Shown here one piece after another: positions 39,253 through 53,740 of a DNA stretch of 64,000 bases. The stretch covers positions 498,501-562,500 of the forward strand of contig NW_026870560.1 in assembly GCF_963576545.1 (NCBI RefSeq), in the 5' to 3' direction. The position numbers and the translations under genes are program-made. The notes beneath the pieces are model-generated. The model was given only the letters and a program-made list of their open reading frames with translations. It did not search any database and had not been told where the DNA came from. The DNA is from Limanda limanda. Taxonomy: Eukaryota; Chordata; Actinopteri; Pleuronectiformes; Pleuronectidae. Every line of letters starts with the position of its first letter. Within the stretch, counting starts at the first letter, position 1.

Positions 39253-41013
39253 CAAGTCTTTCCGACCTTCACAAAAAAAGTTATTCAAGAATATCTCTTT
39301 CTCCTATGTGCTTTCATCCCTAACCCTAACCCTAACCCTTCCGAAAGTCGGAGAAGCTCAAGGATGGTACCGATCGATGTGCGCAACCCCATTTAGTGGG
39401 GGTAGAGCCTACTTGCAAGTCTCTCCGACCTTCACAAAAAAAGTTATTCAAGAATATCTCCTCAGATTTGGGGGAATTTCGTCGGTCGACCTCTTCCGAA
39501 GGTCGTACAAGCTCGGGGATGGTACCAATCGATCCGCAGGACCCAAATTAGTCCAGATGCAACCACTTTCCAAGTCTCTCCGACCTTCACAAAAAAAGTT
39601 ATTCAAGAATATCTCTTTCTCCTATGTGCTTTCATCCCTAACCCTAACCCTAACCCTTCCGAAAGTCGGAGAAGCTCAAGGATGGTACCGATCGATGCGC
39701 GCTACCCCATTTAGTGGGGGTAGAGCCTACTTGCAAGTCTCTCCGACCTTCACAAAAAAAGTTATTCAAGAATATCTCCTCAGATTTGGGGGAATTTCGT
39801 CGGTCGACCTCTTCCGAAGGTCGTACAAGCTCGGGGATGGTACCAATCGATCCGCAGGACCCAAATTAGTCCAGATGCAACCACTTTCCAAGTCTCTCCG
39901 ACCTTCACAAAAAAAGTTATTCAAGAATATCTCTTTCTCCTATGTGCTTTCATCCCTAACCCTAACCCTAACCCTTCCGAAAGTCGGAGAAGCTCAAGGA
40001 TGGTACCGATCGATGCGCGCTACCCCATTTAGTGGGGGCAGAGCCTACTTGCAAGTCTCTCCGACCTTCACAAAAAAAGTTATTCAAGAATATCTCTTTC
40101 TCCTATTTGCTTTCATCCCTAACCCTAACCCTAACCCTTCCGAAAGTCGGAGAAGCTCAAGGATGGTACCGATCGATGCGCGCTACCCCATTTAGTGGGG
40201 GTAGAGCCAACTTGCAAGTCTCTCCGACCTTCACAAAAAAAGTTATTCAAGAATATCTCTTTCTCCTATGTGCTTTCATCCCTAACCCTAACCCTAACCC
40301 TTCCGAAAGTCGGAGAAGCTCAAGGATGGTACCGATCGATGCGCGTTACCCCATTTAGTGGGGGTAGAGCCTACTTGCAAGTCTCTCCGACCTTCACAAA
40401 AAAAGTTATTCAAGAATATCTCTTTCTCCTATGTGCTTTCATCCCTAACCCTAACCCTAACCCTTCCGAAAGTCGGAGAAGCTCAAGGATGGTACCGATC
40501 GATGCGCGCAACCCCATTTAGTGGGGGTAGAGCCTACTTGCAAGTCTCTCCGACCTTCACAAAAAAAGTTATTCAAGAATATCTCCTCAGATTTGGGGGA
40601 ATTTCGTCGGTCGACCTCTTCCGAAGGTCGTACAAGCTCGGGGATGGTACCAATCGATCCGCAGGACCCAAATTAGTCCAGATGCAACCACTTTCCAAGT
40701 CTCTCCGACCTTCACAAAAAAAGTTATTCAAGAATATCTCTTTCTCCTATGTGCTTTCATCCCTAACCCTAACCCTAACCCTTCCGAAAGTCGGAGAAGC
40801 TCAAGGATGGTACCGATCGATGCGCGCTACCCCATTTAGTGGGGGTAGAGCCTACTTGCAAGTCTCTCCGACCTTCACAAAAAAAGTTATTCAAGAATAT
40901 CTCCTCAGATTTGGGGGAATTTCGTCGGTCGACCTCTTCCGAAGGTCGTACAAGCTCGGGGATGGTACCAATCGATCCGCAGGACCCAAATTAGTCCAGA
41001 TGCAACCACTTTC

Positions 41014-41164
41014 CAAGTCTCTCCGACCTTCACAAAAAAAGTTATTCAAGAATATCTCTTTCTCCTATGTGCTTTCATCCCTAACCCTTCCGAAAGTCGG
41101 AGAAGCTCAAGGATGGTACCGATCGATGCGCGCTACCCCATTTAGTGGGGGTAGAGCCTACTTG
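41014..41164 (+). repeat. Shortest monomer A (151 bp), one hexamer at 41079-41084
   Basis: Two of three CCCTAA units are missing, leaving a single hexamer and CCCTT. The same unit exists at 52131-52281, 11117 bp to the right. Confidence 0.95.
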
Positions 41165-41959
41165 CATGTCTCTCCGACCTTCACAAAAAAAGTTATTCAA
41201 GAATATCTCTTTCTCCTATGTGCTTTCATCCCTAACCCTAACCCTAACCCTTCCGAAAGTCGGAGAAGCTCAAGGATGGTACCGATCGATGCGCGCTACC
41301 CCATTTAGTGGGGGTAGAGCCTACTTGCAAGTCTCTCCGACCTTCACAAAAAAAGTTATTCAAGAATATCTCTTTCTCCTATGTGCTTTCATCCCTAACC
41401 CTAACCCTAACCCTTCCGAAAGTCGGAGAAGCTCAAGGATGGTACTGATCGATGCGCGCTACCCCATTTAGTGGGGGTAGAGCCTACTTGCAAGTCTCTC
41501 CGACCTTCACAAAAAAAGTTATTCAAGAATATCTCTTTCTCCTATGTGCTTTCATCCCTAACCCTAACCCTAACCCTTCCGAAAGTCGGAGAAGCTCAAT
41601 AATGGTACCGATCGATGCGCGCTACCCCATTTAGTGGGGGTAGAGCCTACTTGCAAGTCTCTCCGACCTTCACAAAAAAAGTTATTCAAGAATATCTCTT
41701 TCTCCTATGTGCTTTCATCCCTAACCCTAACCCTAACCCTTCCGAAAGTCGGAGAAGCTCAAGGATGGTACCGATCGATGCGCGCAACCCCATTTAGTGG
41801 GGGTAGAGCCTACTTGCAAGTCTCTCCGACCTTCACAAAAAAAGTAATTCAAGAATATCTCCTCAGATTTGGGGGAATTTCGTCGTTCGACCTCTTCCGA
41901 AGGTCGTACAAGCTCGGGGATGGTACCAATCGATCCGCAGGACCCAAATTAGTCCAGAT

Positions 41960-43744
41960 GCAACCACTTTCCAAGTCTCTCCGACCTTCACAAAAAAAGT
42001 TATTCAAGAATATCTCTTTCTCCTATGTGCTTTCATCCCTAACCCTAACCCTAACCCTTCCGAAAGTCGGAGAAGCTCAAGGATGGTACCGATCGATGCG
42101 CGCTACCCCATTTAGTGGGGGTAGAGCCTACTTGCAAGTCTCTCCGACCTTCACAAAAAAAGTTATTCAAGAATATCTCTTTCTCCTATGTGCTTTCATC
42201 CCTAACCCTAACCCTAACCCTTCCGAAAGTCGGAGAAGCTCAAGGATGGTACCGATCGATGCGCGCTACCCCATTTAGTGGGGGTAGAGCCTACTTGCAA
42301 GTCTCTCCAACCTTCACAAAAAAAGTTATTCAAGAATATCTCTTTCTCCTATGTGCTTTCATCCCTAACCCTAACCCTAACCCTTCCGAAAGTCGGAGAA
42401 GCTCAAGGATGGTACCGATCGATGCGCGCTACCCCATTTAGTGGGGGTAGAGCCTACTTGCAAGTCTCTCCGACCTTCACAAAAAAAGTTATTCAAGAAT
42501 ATCTCTTTCTCCTATGTGCTTTCATCCCTAACCCTAACCCTAACCCTTCCGAAAGTCGGAGAAGCTCAAGGATGGTACCGATCGATGCGCGCTACCCCAT
42601 TTAGTGGGGGTAGAGCCTACTTGCAAGTCTCTCCGACCTTCACAAAAAAAGTTATTCAAGAATATCTCTTTCTCCTATGTGCTTTCATCCCTAACCCTAA
42701 CCCTAACCCTTCCGAAAGTCGGAGAAGCTCAAGGATGGTACCGATCGATGCGCGCTACCCCATTTAGTGGGGGTAGAGCCTACTTGCAAGTCTCTCCGAC
42801 CTTCACAAAAAAAGTTATTCAAGAATATCTCTTTCTCCTATGTGCTTTCATCCCTAACCCTAACCCTAACCCTTCCGAAAGTCGGAGAAGCTCAAGGATG
42901 GTACCGATCGATGAGCGCTACCCCATTTAGTGGGGGTAGAGCCTACTTGCAAGTCTCTCCGACCTTCACAAAAAAAGTTATTCAAGAATATCTCTTTCTC
43001 CTATGTGCTTTCATCCCTAACCCTAACCCTAACCCTTCCGAAAGTCGGAGAAGCTCAAGGATGGTACCGATCGATGCGCGCTACCCCATTTAGTGGGGGT
43101 AGAGCCTACTTGCATGTCTCTCCGACCTTCACAAAAAAAGTTATTCAAGAATATCTCTTTCTCCTATGTGCTTTCATCCCTAACCCTAACCCTAACCCTT
43201 CCGAAAGTCGGAGAAGCTCAAGGATGGTACCGATCGATGCGCGCTACCCCATTTAGTGGGGGTAGAGCCTACTTGCAAGTCTCTCCGACCTTCACAAAAA
43301 AAGTTATTCAAGAATATCTCTTTCTCCTATGTGCTTTCATCCCTAACCCTAACCCTAACCCTTCCGAAAGTCGGAGAAGCTCAAGGATGGTACCGATCGA
43401 TGCGCGCTACCCCATTTAGTGGGGGTAGAGCCTACTTGCAAGTCTCTCCGACCTTCACAAAAAAAGTTATTCAAGAATATCTCTTTCTCCTATGTGCTTT
43501 CATCCCTAACCCTAACCCTAACCCTTCCGAAAGTCGGAGAAGCTCAATAATGGTACCGATCGATGCGCGTTACCCCATTTAGTGGGGGTAGAGCCTACTT
43601 GCAAGTCTCTCCGACCTTCACAAAAAAAGTTATTCAAGAATATCTCTTTCTCCTATGTGCTTTCATCCCTAACCCTAACCCTAACCCTTCCGAAAGTCGG
43701 AGAAGCTCAAGGATGGTACCGATCGATGCGCGCAACCCCATTTA
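41960..43744 (+). repeat. Longest B-free run, 11 consecutive A monomers
   Basis: Eleven A units follow one another without B, against typical spacings of one to six. The partner run in the other 9 kb copy (about 53077-54692) has ten. Box variants CTCCAACC (about 42308) and TGCATGTCTC (about 43112) and the arm variant GATGAGCGC (about 42912) lie inside. Confidence 0.88.
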
Positions 43745-45195
43745 GTGGGGGTAGAGCCTACTTGCAAGTCTCTCCGACCTTCACAAAAAAAGTAATTCAA
43801 GAATATCTCCTCAGATTTGGGGGAATTTCGTCGGTCGACCTCTTCCGAAGGTCGTACAAGCTCGGGGATGGTACCAATCGATCCGCAGGACCCAAATTAG
43901 TCCAGATGCAACCACTTTCCAAGTCTCTCCGACCTTCACAAAAAAAGTTATTCAAGAATATCTCTTTCTCCTATGTGCTTTCATCCCTAACCCTAACCCT
44001 AACCCTTCCGAAAGTCGGAGAAGCTCAAGGATGGTAGCGATCGATGCGCGCTACCCCATTTAGTGGGGGTAGAGCCTACTTGCAAGTCTCTCCGACCTTC
44101 ACAAAAAAAGTTATTCAAGAATATCTCTTTCTCCTATGTGCTTTCATCCCTAACCCTAACCCTAACCCTTCCGAAAGTCGGAGAAGCTCAAGGATGGTAC
44201 CGATCGATGCGCGCTACCCCATTTAGTGGGGGTAGAGCCTACTTGCAAGTCTCTCCGACCTTCACAAAAAAAGTTATTCAAGAATATCTCTTTCTCCTAT
44301 GTGCTTTCATCCCTAACCCTAACCCTAACCCTTCCGAAAGTCGGAGAAGCTCAAGGATGGTACCGATCGATGAGCGCTACCCCATTTAGTGGGGGTAGAG
44401 CCTACTTGCAAGTCTTTCCGACCTTCACAAAAAAAGTTATTCAAGAATATCTCTTTCTCCTATGTGCTTTCATCCCTAACCCTAACCCTAACCCTTCCGA
44501 AAGTCGGAGAAGCTCAAGGATGGTACCGATCGATGCGCGCTACCCCATTTAGTGGGGGTAGAGCCTACTTGCAAGTCTCTCCGACCTTCACAAAAAAAGT
44601 TATTCAAGAATATCTCTTTCTCCTATGTGCTTTCATCCCTAACCCTAACCCTAACCCTTCCGAAAGTCAGAGAAGCTCAAGGATGGTACCGATCGATGCG
44701 CGCTACTCCATTTAGTGGGGGTAGAGCCTACTTGCAAGTCTCTCCGACCTTCACAAAAAAAGTTATTCAAGAATATCTCTTTCTCCTATGTGCTTTCATC
44801 CCTAACCCTAACCCTAACCCTTCCGAAAGTCGGAGAAGCTCAAGGATGGTACCGATCGATGTGCGCTACCCCATTTAGTGGGGGTAGAGCCTACTTGCAA
44901 GTCTCTCCGACCTTCACAAAAAAAGTTATTCAAGAATATCTCTTTCTCCTATGTGCTTTCATCCCTAACCCTAACCCTAACCCTTCCGAAAGTCGGAGAA
45001 GCTCAAGGATGGTACCGATCGATGCGCGCAACCCCATTTAGTGGGGGTAGAGCCTACTTGCAAGTCTCTCCGACCTTCACAAAAAAAGTTATTCAAGAAT
45101 ATCTCCTCAGATTTGGGGGAATTTCGTCGGTCGACCTCTTCCGAAGGTCGTACAAGCTCGGGGATGGTACCAATCGATCCGCAGGACCCAAATTA

Positions 45196-48100
45196 GTCCA
45201 GATGCAACCACTTTTCAAGTCTCTCCGACCTTCACAAAAAAAGTTATTCAAGAATATCTCTTTCTCCTATGTGCTTTCATCCCTAACCCTAACCCTAACC
45301 CTTCCGAAAGTCGGAGAAGCTCAAGGATGGTACCGATCGATGCGCGCTACCCCATTTAGTGGGGGTAGAGCCTACTTGCAAGTCTCTCCGACCTTCACAA
45401 AAAAAGTTATTCAAGAATATCTCCTCAGATTTGGGGGAATTTCGTCGGTCGACCTCTTCCGAAGGTCGTACAAGCTCGGGGATGGTACGAATCGATCCGC
45501 AGGACCCAAATTAGTCCAGATGCAACCACTTTCCAAGTCTCTCCGACCTTCACAAAAAAAGTTATTCAAGAATATCTCTTTCTCCTATGTGCTTTCATCC
45601 CTAACCCTAACCCTAACCCTTCCGAAAGTCGGAGAAGCTCAAGGATGGTACCGATCGATGCGCGCTACCCCATTTAGTGGGGGCAGAGCCTACTTGCAAG
45701 TCTCTCCGACCTTCACAAAAAAAGTTATTCAAGAATATCTCTTTCTCCTATGTGCTTTCATCCCTAACCCTAACCCTTCCGAAAGTCGGAGAAGCTCAAG
45801 GATGGTACCGATCGATGCGCGCTACCCCATTTAGTGGGGGTAGAGCCTACTTGCAAGTCTCTCCGACCTTCACAAAAAAAGTTATTCAAGAATATCTCTT
45901 TCTCCTATGTGCTTTCATCCCTAACCCTAACCCTAACCCTTCCGAAAGTCGGAGAAGCTCAAGGATGGTACCGATCGATGCGCGCTACCCCATTTAGTGG
46001 GGGTAGAGCCTACTTGCAAGTCTCTCCGACCTTCACAAAAAAAGTTATTCAAGAATATCTCTTTCTCCTATGTGCTTTCATCCCTAACCCTAACCCTAAC
46101 CCTTCCGAAAGTCGGAGAAGCTCAAGGATGGTACCGATCGATGCGCGCTACTCCATTTAGTGGGGGTAGAGCCTACTTGCAAGTCTCTCCGACCTTCACA
46201 AAAAAAGTTATTCAAGAATATCTCTTTCTCCTATGTGCTTTCATCCCTAACCCTAACCCTAACCCTTCCGAAAGTCGGAGAAGCTCAAGGATGGTACCGA
46301 TCGATGTGCGCTACCCCATTTAGTGGGGGTAGAGCCTACTTGCAAGTCTCTCCGACCTTCACAAAAAAAGTTATTCAAGAATATCTCTTTCTCCTATGTG
46401 CTTTCATCCCTAACCCTAACCCTAACCCTTCCGAAAGTCGGAGAAGCTCAAGGATGGTACCGATCGATGCGCGCAACCCCATTTAGTGGGGGTAGAGCCT
46501 ACTTGCAAGTCTCTCCGACCTTCACAAAAAAAGTTATTCAAGAATATCTCCTCAGATTTGGGGGAATTTCGTCGGTCGACCTCTTCCGAAGGTCGTACAA
46601 GCTCGGGGATGGTACCAATCGATCCGCAGGACCCAAATTAGTCCAGATGCAACCACTTTTCAAGTCTCTCCGACCTTCACAAAAAAAGTTATTCAAGAAT
46701 ATCTCTTTCTCCTATGTGCTTTCATCCCTAACCCTAACCCTAACCCTTCCGAAAGTCGGAGAAGCTCAAGGATGGTACCGATCGATGCGCGCTACCCCAT
46801 TTAGTGGGGGTAGAGCCTACTTGCAAGTCTCTCCGACCTTCACAAAAAAAGTTATTCAAGAATATCTCCTCAGATTTGGGGGAATTTCGTCGGTCGACCT
46901 CTTCCGAAGGTCGTACAAGCTCGGGGATGGTACGAATCGATCCGCAGGACCCAAATTAGTCCAGATGCAACCACTTTCCAAGTCTCTCCGACCTTCACAA
47001 AAATAGTTATTCAAGAATATCTCTTTCTCCTATGTGCTTTCATCCCTAACCCTAACCCTAACCCTTCCGAAAGTCGGAGAAGCTCAAGGATGGTACCGAT
47101 CGATGCGCGCTACCCCATTTAGTGGGGGCAGAGCCTACTTGCAAGTCTCTCCGACCTTCACAAAAAAAGTTATTCAAGAATATCTCTTTCTCCTATGTGC
47201 TTTCATCCCTAACCCTAACCCTAACCCTTCCGAAAGTCGGAGAAGCTCAAGGATGGTACCGATCGATGCGCGCTACCCCATTTAGTGGGGGTAGAGCCTA
47301 CTTGCAAGTCTCTCCGACCTTCACAAAAAAAGTTATTCAAGAATATCTCTTTCTCCTATGTGCTTTCATCCCTAACCCTAACCCTAACCCTTCCGAAAGT
47401 CGGAGAAGCTCAAGGATGGTACCGATCGATGCGCGCTACCCCATTTAGTGGGGGTAGAGCCTACTTGCAAGTCTCTCCGACCTTCACAAAAAAAGTTATT
47501 CAAGAATATCTCTTTCTCCTATGTGCTTTCATCCCTAACCCTAACCCTAACCCTTCCGAAAGTCGGAGAAGCTCAAGGATGGTACCGATCGATGCGCGCA
47601 ACCCCATTTAGTGGGGGTAGAGCCTACTTGCAAGTCTCTCCGACCTTCACAAAAAAAGTTATTCAAGAATATCTCCTCAGATTTGGGGGAATTTCGTCGG
47701 TCGACCTCTTCCGAAGGTCGTACAAGCTCGGGGATGGTACCAATCGATCCGCAGGACCCAAATTAGTCCAGATGCAACCACTTTCCAAGTCTCTCCGACC
47801 TTCACAAAAAAAGTTATTCAAGAATATCTCTTTCTCCTATGTGCTTTCATCCCTAACCCTAACCCTAACCCTTCCGAAAGTCGGAGAAGCTCAAGGATGG
47901 TACCGATCGATGCGCGCTACCCCATTTAGTGGGGGTAGAGCCTACTTGCAAGTCTCTCCGACCTTCACAAAAAAAGTTATTCAAGAATATCTCTTTCTCC
48001 TATGTGCTTTCATCCCTAACCCTAACCCTAACCCTTCCGAAAGTCGGAGAAGCTCAAGGATGGTACCGATCGATGCGCGCTACCCCATTTAGTGGGGGTA

Positions 48101-51100
48101 GAGCCTACTTGCAAGTCTCTCCGACCTTCACAAAAAAAGTTATTCAAGAATATCTCCTCAGATTTGGGGGAATTTCGTCGGTCGACCTCTTCCGAAGGTC
48201 GTACAAGCTCGGGGATGGTACCAATCGATCCGCAGGACCCAAATTAGTCCAGATGCAACCACTTTCCAAGTCTCTCCGACCTTCACAAAAAAAGTTATTC
48301 AAGAATATCTCTTTCTCCTATGTGCTTTCATCCCTAACCCTAACCCTAACCCTTCCGAAAGTCGGAGAAGCTCAAGGATGGTACCGATCGATGCGCGCTA
48401 CCCCATTTAGTGGGGGCAGAGCCTACTTGCAAGTCTCTCCGACCTTCACAAAAAAAGTTATTCAAGAATATCTCTTTCTCCTATTTGCTTTCATCCCTAA
48501 CCCTAACCCTAACCCTTCCGAAAGTCGGAGAAGCTCAAGGATGGTACCGATCGATGCGCGCTACCCCATTTAGTGGGGGTAGAGCCAACTTGCAAGTCTC
48601 TCCGACCTTCACAAAAAAAGTTATTTTAGAATATCTCTTTCTCCTATGTGCTTTCATCCCTAACCCTAACCCTAACCCTTCCGAAAGTCGGAGAAGCTCA
48701 AGGATGGTACCGATCGATGCGCGCTACCCCATTTAGTGGGGGTAGAGCCTACTTGCAAGTCTCTCCGACCTTCACAAAAAAAGTTATTCAAGAATATCTC
48801 TTTCTCCTATGTGCTTTCATCCCTAACCCTAACCCTAACCCTTCCGAAAGTCGGAGAAGCTCAAGGATGGTACCGATCGATGCGCGCTACTCCATTTAGT
48901 GGGGGTAGAGCCTACTTGCAAGTCTCTCCGACCTTCACAAAAAAAGTTATTCAAGAATATCTCTTTCTCCTATGTGCTTTCATCCCTAACCCTAACCCTA
49001 ACCCTTCCGAAAGTCGGAGAAGCTCAAGGATGGTACCGATCGATGTGCGCTACCCCATTTAGTGGGGGTAGAGCCTACTTGCAAGTCTCTCCGACCTTCA
49101 CAAAAAAAGTTATTCAAGAATATCTCTTTCTCCTATGTGCTTTCATCCCTAACCCTAACCCTAACCCTTCCGAAAGTCGGAGAAGCTCAAGGATGGTACC
49201 GATCGATGCGCGCAACCCCATTTAGTGGGGGTAGAGCCTACTTGCAAGTCTCTCCGACCTTCACAAAAAAAGTTATTCAAGAATATCTCCTCAGATTTGG
49301 GGGAATTTCGTCGGTCGACCTCTTCCGAAGGTCGTACAAGCTCGGGGATGGTACCAATCGATCCGCAGGACCCAAATTAGTCCAGATGCAACCACTTTTC
49401 AAGTCTCTCCGACCTTCACAAAAAAAGTTATTCAAGAATATCTCTTTCTCCTATGTGCTTTCATCCCTAACCCTAACCCTAACCCTTCCGAAAGTCGGAG
49501 AAGCTCAAGGATGGTACCGATCGATGCGCGCTACCCCATTTAGTGGGGGTAGAGCCTACTTGCAAGTCTCTCCGACCTTCACAAAAAAAGTTATTCAAGA
49601 ATATCTCCTCAGATTTGGGGGAATTTCGTCGGTCGACCTCTTCCGAAGGTCGTACAAGCTCGGGGATGGTACGAATCGATCCGCAGGACCCAAATTAGTC
49701 CAGATGCAACCACTTTCCAAGTCTCTCCGACCTTCACAAAAAAAGTTATTCAAGAATATCTCTTTCTCCTATGTGCTTTCATCCCTAACCCTAACCCTAA
49801 CCCTTCCGAAAGTCGGAGAAGCTCAAGGATGGTACCGATCGATGCGCGCTACCCCATTTAGTGGGGGCAGAGCCTACTTGCAAGTCTCTCCGACCTTCAC
49901 AAAAAAAGTTATTCAAGAATATCTCTTTCTCCTATGTGCTTTCATCCCTAACCCTAACCCTAACCCTTCCGAAAGTCGGAGAAGCTCAAGGATGGTACCG
50001 ATCGATGCGCGCTACCCCATTTAGTGGGGGTAGAGCCTACTTGCAAGTCTCTCCGACCTTCACAAAAAAAGTTATTCAAGAATATCTCTTTCTCCTATGT
50101 GCTTTCATCCCTAACCCTAACCCTAACCCTTCCGAAAGTCGGAGAAGCTCAAGGATGGTACCGATCGATGCGCGCTACCCCATTTAGTGGGGGTAGAGCC
50201 TACTTGCAAGTCTCTCCGACCTTCACAAAAAAAGTTATTCAAGAATATCTCTTTCTCCTATGTGCTTTCATCCCTAACCCTAACCCTAACCCTTCCGAAA
50301 GTCGGAGAAGCTCAAGGATGGTACCGATCGATGCGCGCAACCCCATTTAGTGGGGGTAGAGCCTACTTGCAAGTCTCTCCGACCTTCACAAAAAAAGTTA
50401 TTCAAGAATATCTCCTCAGATTTGGGGGAATTTCGTCGGTCGACCTCTTCCGAAGGTCGTACAAGCTCGGGGATGGTACCAATCGATCCGCAGGACCCAA
50501 ATTAGTCCAGATGCAACCACTTTCCAAGTCTCTCCGACCTTCACAAAAAAAGTTATTCAAGAATATCTCTTTCTCCTATGTGCTTTCATCCCTAACCCTA
50601 ACCCTAACCCTTCCGAAAGTCGGAGAAGCTCAAGGATGGTACCGATCGATGCGCGCTACCCCATTTAGTGGGGGTAGAGCCTACTTGCAAGTCTCTCCGA
50701 CCTTCACAAAAAAAGTTATTCAAGAATATCTCTTTCTCCTATGTGCTTTCATCCCTAACCCTAACCCTAACCCTTCCGAAAGTCGGAGAAGCTCAAGGAT
50801 GGTACCGATCGATGCGCGCTACCCCATTTAGTGGGGGTAGAGCCTACTTGCAAGTCTCTCCGACCTTCACAAAAAAAGTTATTCAAGAATATCTCCTCAG
50901 ATTTGGGGGAATTTCGTCGGTCGACCTCTTCCGAAGGTCGTACAAGCTCGGGGATGGTACCAATCGATCCGCAGGACCCAAATTAGTCCAGATGCAACCA
51001 CTTTCCAAGTCTCTCCGACCTTCACAAAAAAAGTTATTCAAGAATATCTCTTTCTCCTATGTGCTTTCATCCCTAACCCTAACCCTAACCCTTCCGAAAG

Positions 51101-51637
51101 TCGGAGAAGCTCAAGGATGGTACCGATCGATGCGCGCTACCCCATTTAGTGGGGGCAGAGCCTACTTGCAAGTCTCTCCGACCTTCACAAAAAAAGTTAT
51201 TCAAGAATATCTCTTTCTCCTATTTGCTTTCATCCCTAACCCTAACCCTAACCCTTCCGAAAGTCGGAGAAGCTCAAGGATGGTACCGATCGATGCGCGC
51301 TACCCCATTTAGTGGGGGTAGAGCCAACTTGCAAGTCTCTCCGACCTTCACAAAAAAAGTTATTCAAGAATATCTCTTTCTCCTATGTGCTTTCATCCCT
51401 AACCCTAACCCTAACCCTTCCGAAAGTCGGAGAAGCTCAAGGATGGTACCGATCGATGCGCGTTACCCCATTTAGTGGGGGTAGAGCCTACTTGCAAGTC
51501 TCTCCGACCTTCACAAAAAAAGTTATTCAAGAATATCTCTTTCTCCTATGTGCTTTCATCCCTAACCCTAACCCTAACCCTTCCGAAAGTCGGAGAAGCT
51601 CAAGGATGGTACCGATCGATGCGCGCAACCCCATTTA
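45196..51637 (+). repeat. Tandem 17-mer duplication, 2739 bp offset
   Basis: Segment 45196-48898 matches 47929-51637 in A/B order; 2739 equals 13x163 + 4x155 (2733 at the far left because of a hexamer loss). The B variant GGTACGAATC at 46934 recurs at 49673 and CTACTCCATT at about 46150 recurs at about 48889. The second 9 kb copy further right has only one version of this stretch, so this duplication arose in one copy or was lost from the other. Confidence 0.85.
45697..45853 (+). repeat. Short monomer A (157 bp), two hexamers at 45762-45773
   Basis: One CCCTAA is missing. The partner unit in the other 9 kb copy (about 56808-56970) has three. Confidence 0.95.
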
Positions 51638-52130
51638 GTGGGGGTAGAGCCTACTTGCAAGTCTCTCCGACCTTCACAAAAAAAGTTATTCAAGAATATC
51701 TCCTCAGATTTGGGGGAATTTCGTCGGTCGACCTCTTCCGAAGGTCGTACAAGCTCGGGGATGGTACCAATCGATCCGCAGGACCCAAATTAGTCCAGAT
51801 GCAACCACTTTCCAAGTCTCTCCGACCTTCACAAAAAAAGTTATTCAAGAATATCTCTTTCTCCTATGTGCTTTCATCCCTAACCCTAACCCTAACCCTT
51901 CCGAAAGTCGGAGAAGCTCAAGGATGGTACCGATCGATGCGCGCTACCCCATTTAGTGGGGGTAGAGCCTACTTGCAAGTCTCTCCGACCTTCACAAAAA
52001 AAGTTATTCAAGAATATCTCCTCAGATTTGGGGGAATTTCGTCGGTCGACCTTTTCCGAAGGTCGTACAAGCTCGGGGATGGTACCAATCGATCCGCAGG
52101 ACCCAAATTAGTCCAGATGCAACCACTTTC

Positions 52131-52281
52131 CAAGTCTCTCCGACCTTCACAAAAAAAGTTATTCAAGAATATCTCTTTCTCCTATGTGCTTTCATCCCTA
52201 ACCCTTCCGAAAGTCGGAGAAGCTCAAGGATGGTACCGATCGATGCGCGCTACCCCATTTAGTGGGGGTAGAGCCTACTTG
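52131..52281 (+). repeat. Shortest monomer A (151 bp), one hexamer at 52196-52201
   Basis: Duplicate of the one-hexamer unit at 41014-41164, inherited through the 11.1 kb duplication. Confidence 0.95.
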
Positions 52282-53740
52282 CATGTCTCTCCGACCTTCA
52301 CAAAAAAAGTTATTCAAGAATATCTCTTTCTCCTATGTGCTTTCATCCCTAACCCTAACCCTAACCCTTCCGAAAGTCGGAGAAGCTCAAGGATGGTACC
52401 GATCGATGCGCGCTACCCCATTTAGTGGGGGTAGAGCCTACTTGCAAGTCTCTCCGACCTTCACAAAAAAAGTTATTCAAGAATATCTCTTTCTCCTATG
52501 TGCTTTCATCCCTAACCCTAACCCTAACCCTTCCGAAAGTCGGAGAAGCTCAAGGATGGTACTGATCGATGCGCGCTACCCCATTTAGTGGGGGTAGAGC
52601 CTACTTGCAAGTCTCTCCGACCTTCACAAAAAAAGTTATTCAAGAATATCTCTTTCTCCTATGTGCTTTCATCCCTAACCCTAACCCTAACCCTTCCGAA
52701 AGTCGGAGAAGCTCAATAATGGTACCGATCGATGCGCGCTACCCCATTTAGTGGGGGTAGAGCCTACTTGCAAGTCTCTCCGACCTTCACAAAAAAAGTT
52801 ATTCAAGAATATCTCTTTCTCCTATGTGCTTTCATCCCTAACCCTAACCCTAACCCTTCCGAAAGTCGGAGAAGCTCAAGGATGGTACCGATCGATGCGC
52901 GCAACCCCATTTAGTGGGGGTAGAGCCTACTTGCAAGTCTCTCCGACCTTCACAAAAAAAGTAATTCAAGAATATCTCCTCAGATTTGGGGGAATTTCGT
53001 CGGTCGACCTCTTCCGAAGGTCGTACAAGCTCGGGGATGGTACCAATCGATCCGCAGGACCCAAATTAGTCCAGATGCAACCACTTTCCAAGTCTCTCCG
53101 ACCTTCACAAAAAAAGTTATTCAAGAATATCTCTTTCTCCTATGTGCTTTCATCCCTAACCCTAACCCTAACCCTTCCGAAAGTCGGAGAAGCTCAAGGA
53201 TGGTACCGATCGATGCGCGCTACCCCATTTAGTGGGGGTAGAGCCTACTTGCAAGTCTCTCCGACCTTCACAAAAAAAGTTATTCAAGAATATCTCTTTC
53301 TCCTATGTGCTTTCATCCCTAACCCTAACCCTAACCCTTCCGAAAGTCGGAGAAGCTCAAGGATGGTACCGATCGATGCGCGCTACCCCATTTAGTGGGG
53401 GTAGAGCCTACTTGCAAGTCTCTCCGACCTTCACAAAAAAAGTTATTCAAGAATATCTCTTTCTCCTATGTGCTTTCATCCCTAACCCTAACCCTAACCC
53501 TTCCGAAAGTCGGAGAAGCTCAAGGATGGTACCGATCGATGCGCGCTACCCCATTTAGTGGGGGTAGAGCCTACTTGCAAGTCTCTCCGACCTTCACAAA
53601 AAAAGTTATTCAAGAATATCTCTTTCTCCTATGTGCTTTCATCCCTAACCCTAACCCTAACCCTTCCGAAAGTCGGAGAAGCTCAAGGATGGTACCGATC
53701 GATGCGCGCTACCCCATTTAGTGGGGGTAGAGCCTACTTG

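Larger units (their letters stand above)
39551..48572 (+). repeat. 9 kb segment duplicated at 50668-59683, copy 1
   Basis: The A/B order matches the second copy over about 9 kb at an offset of 11117 bp, shifting between 11117, 11111 and 10948 where hexamers or whole A units differ. Shared rare markers: the one-hexamer A monomer (41079 and 52196), TGCATGTCTC (about 41165 and 52282), GATGAGCGC (about 42912 and 54023), GTCAGAGAAG (about 44668 and 55779), CTACTCCATT (about 44706 and 55817) and the B variant GGTACGAATC (45489 and 56600). Confidence 0.9.

Noticed and set aside
46804..47121. The in-frame stop created by AAAATAG at 47004 as a pseudogene lesion
   Set aside because: There is no gene here to break; this is a private A-to-T change in the box of one monomer. 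TGGTAGCG at 44037 is rejected for the same reason.
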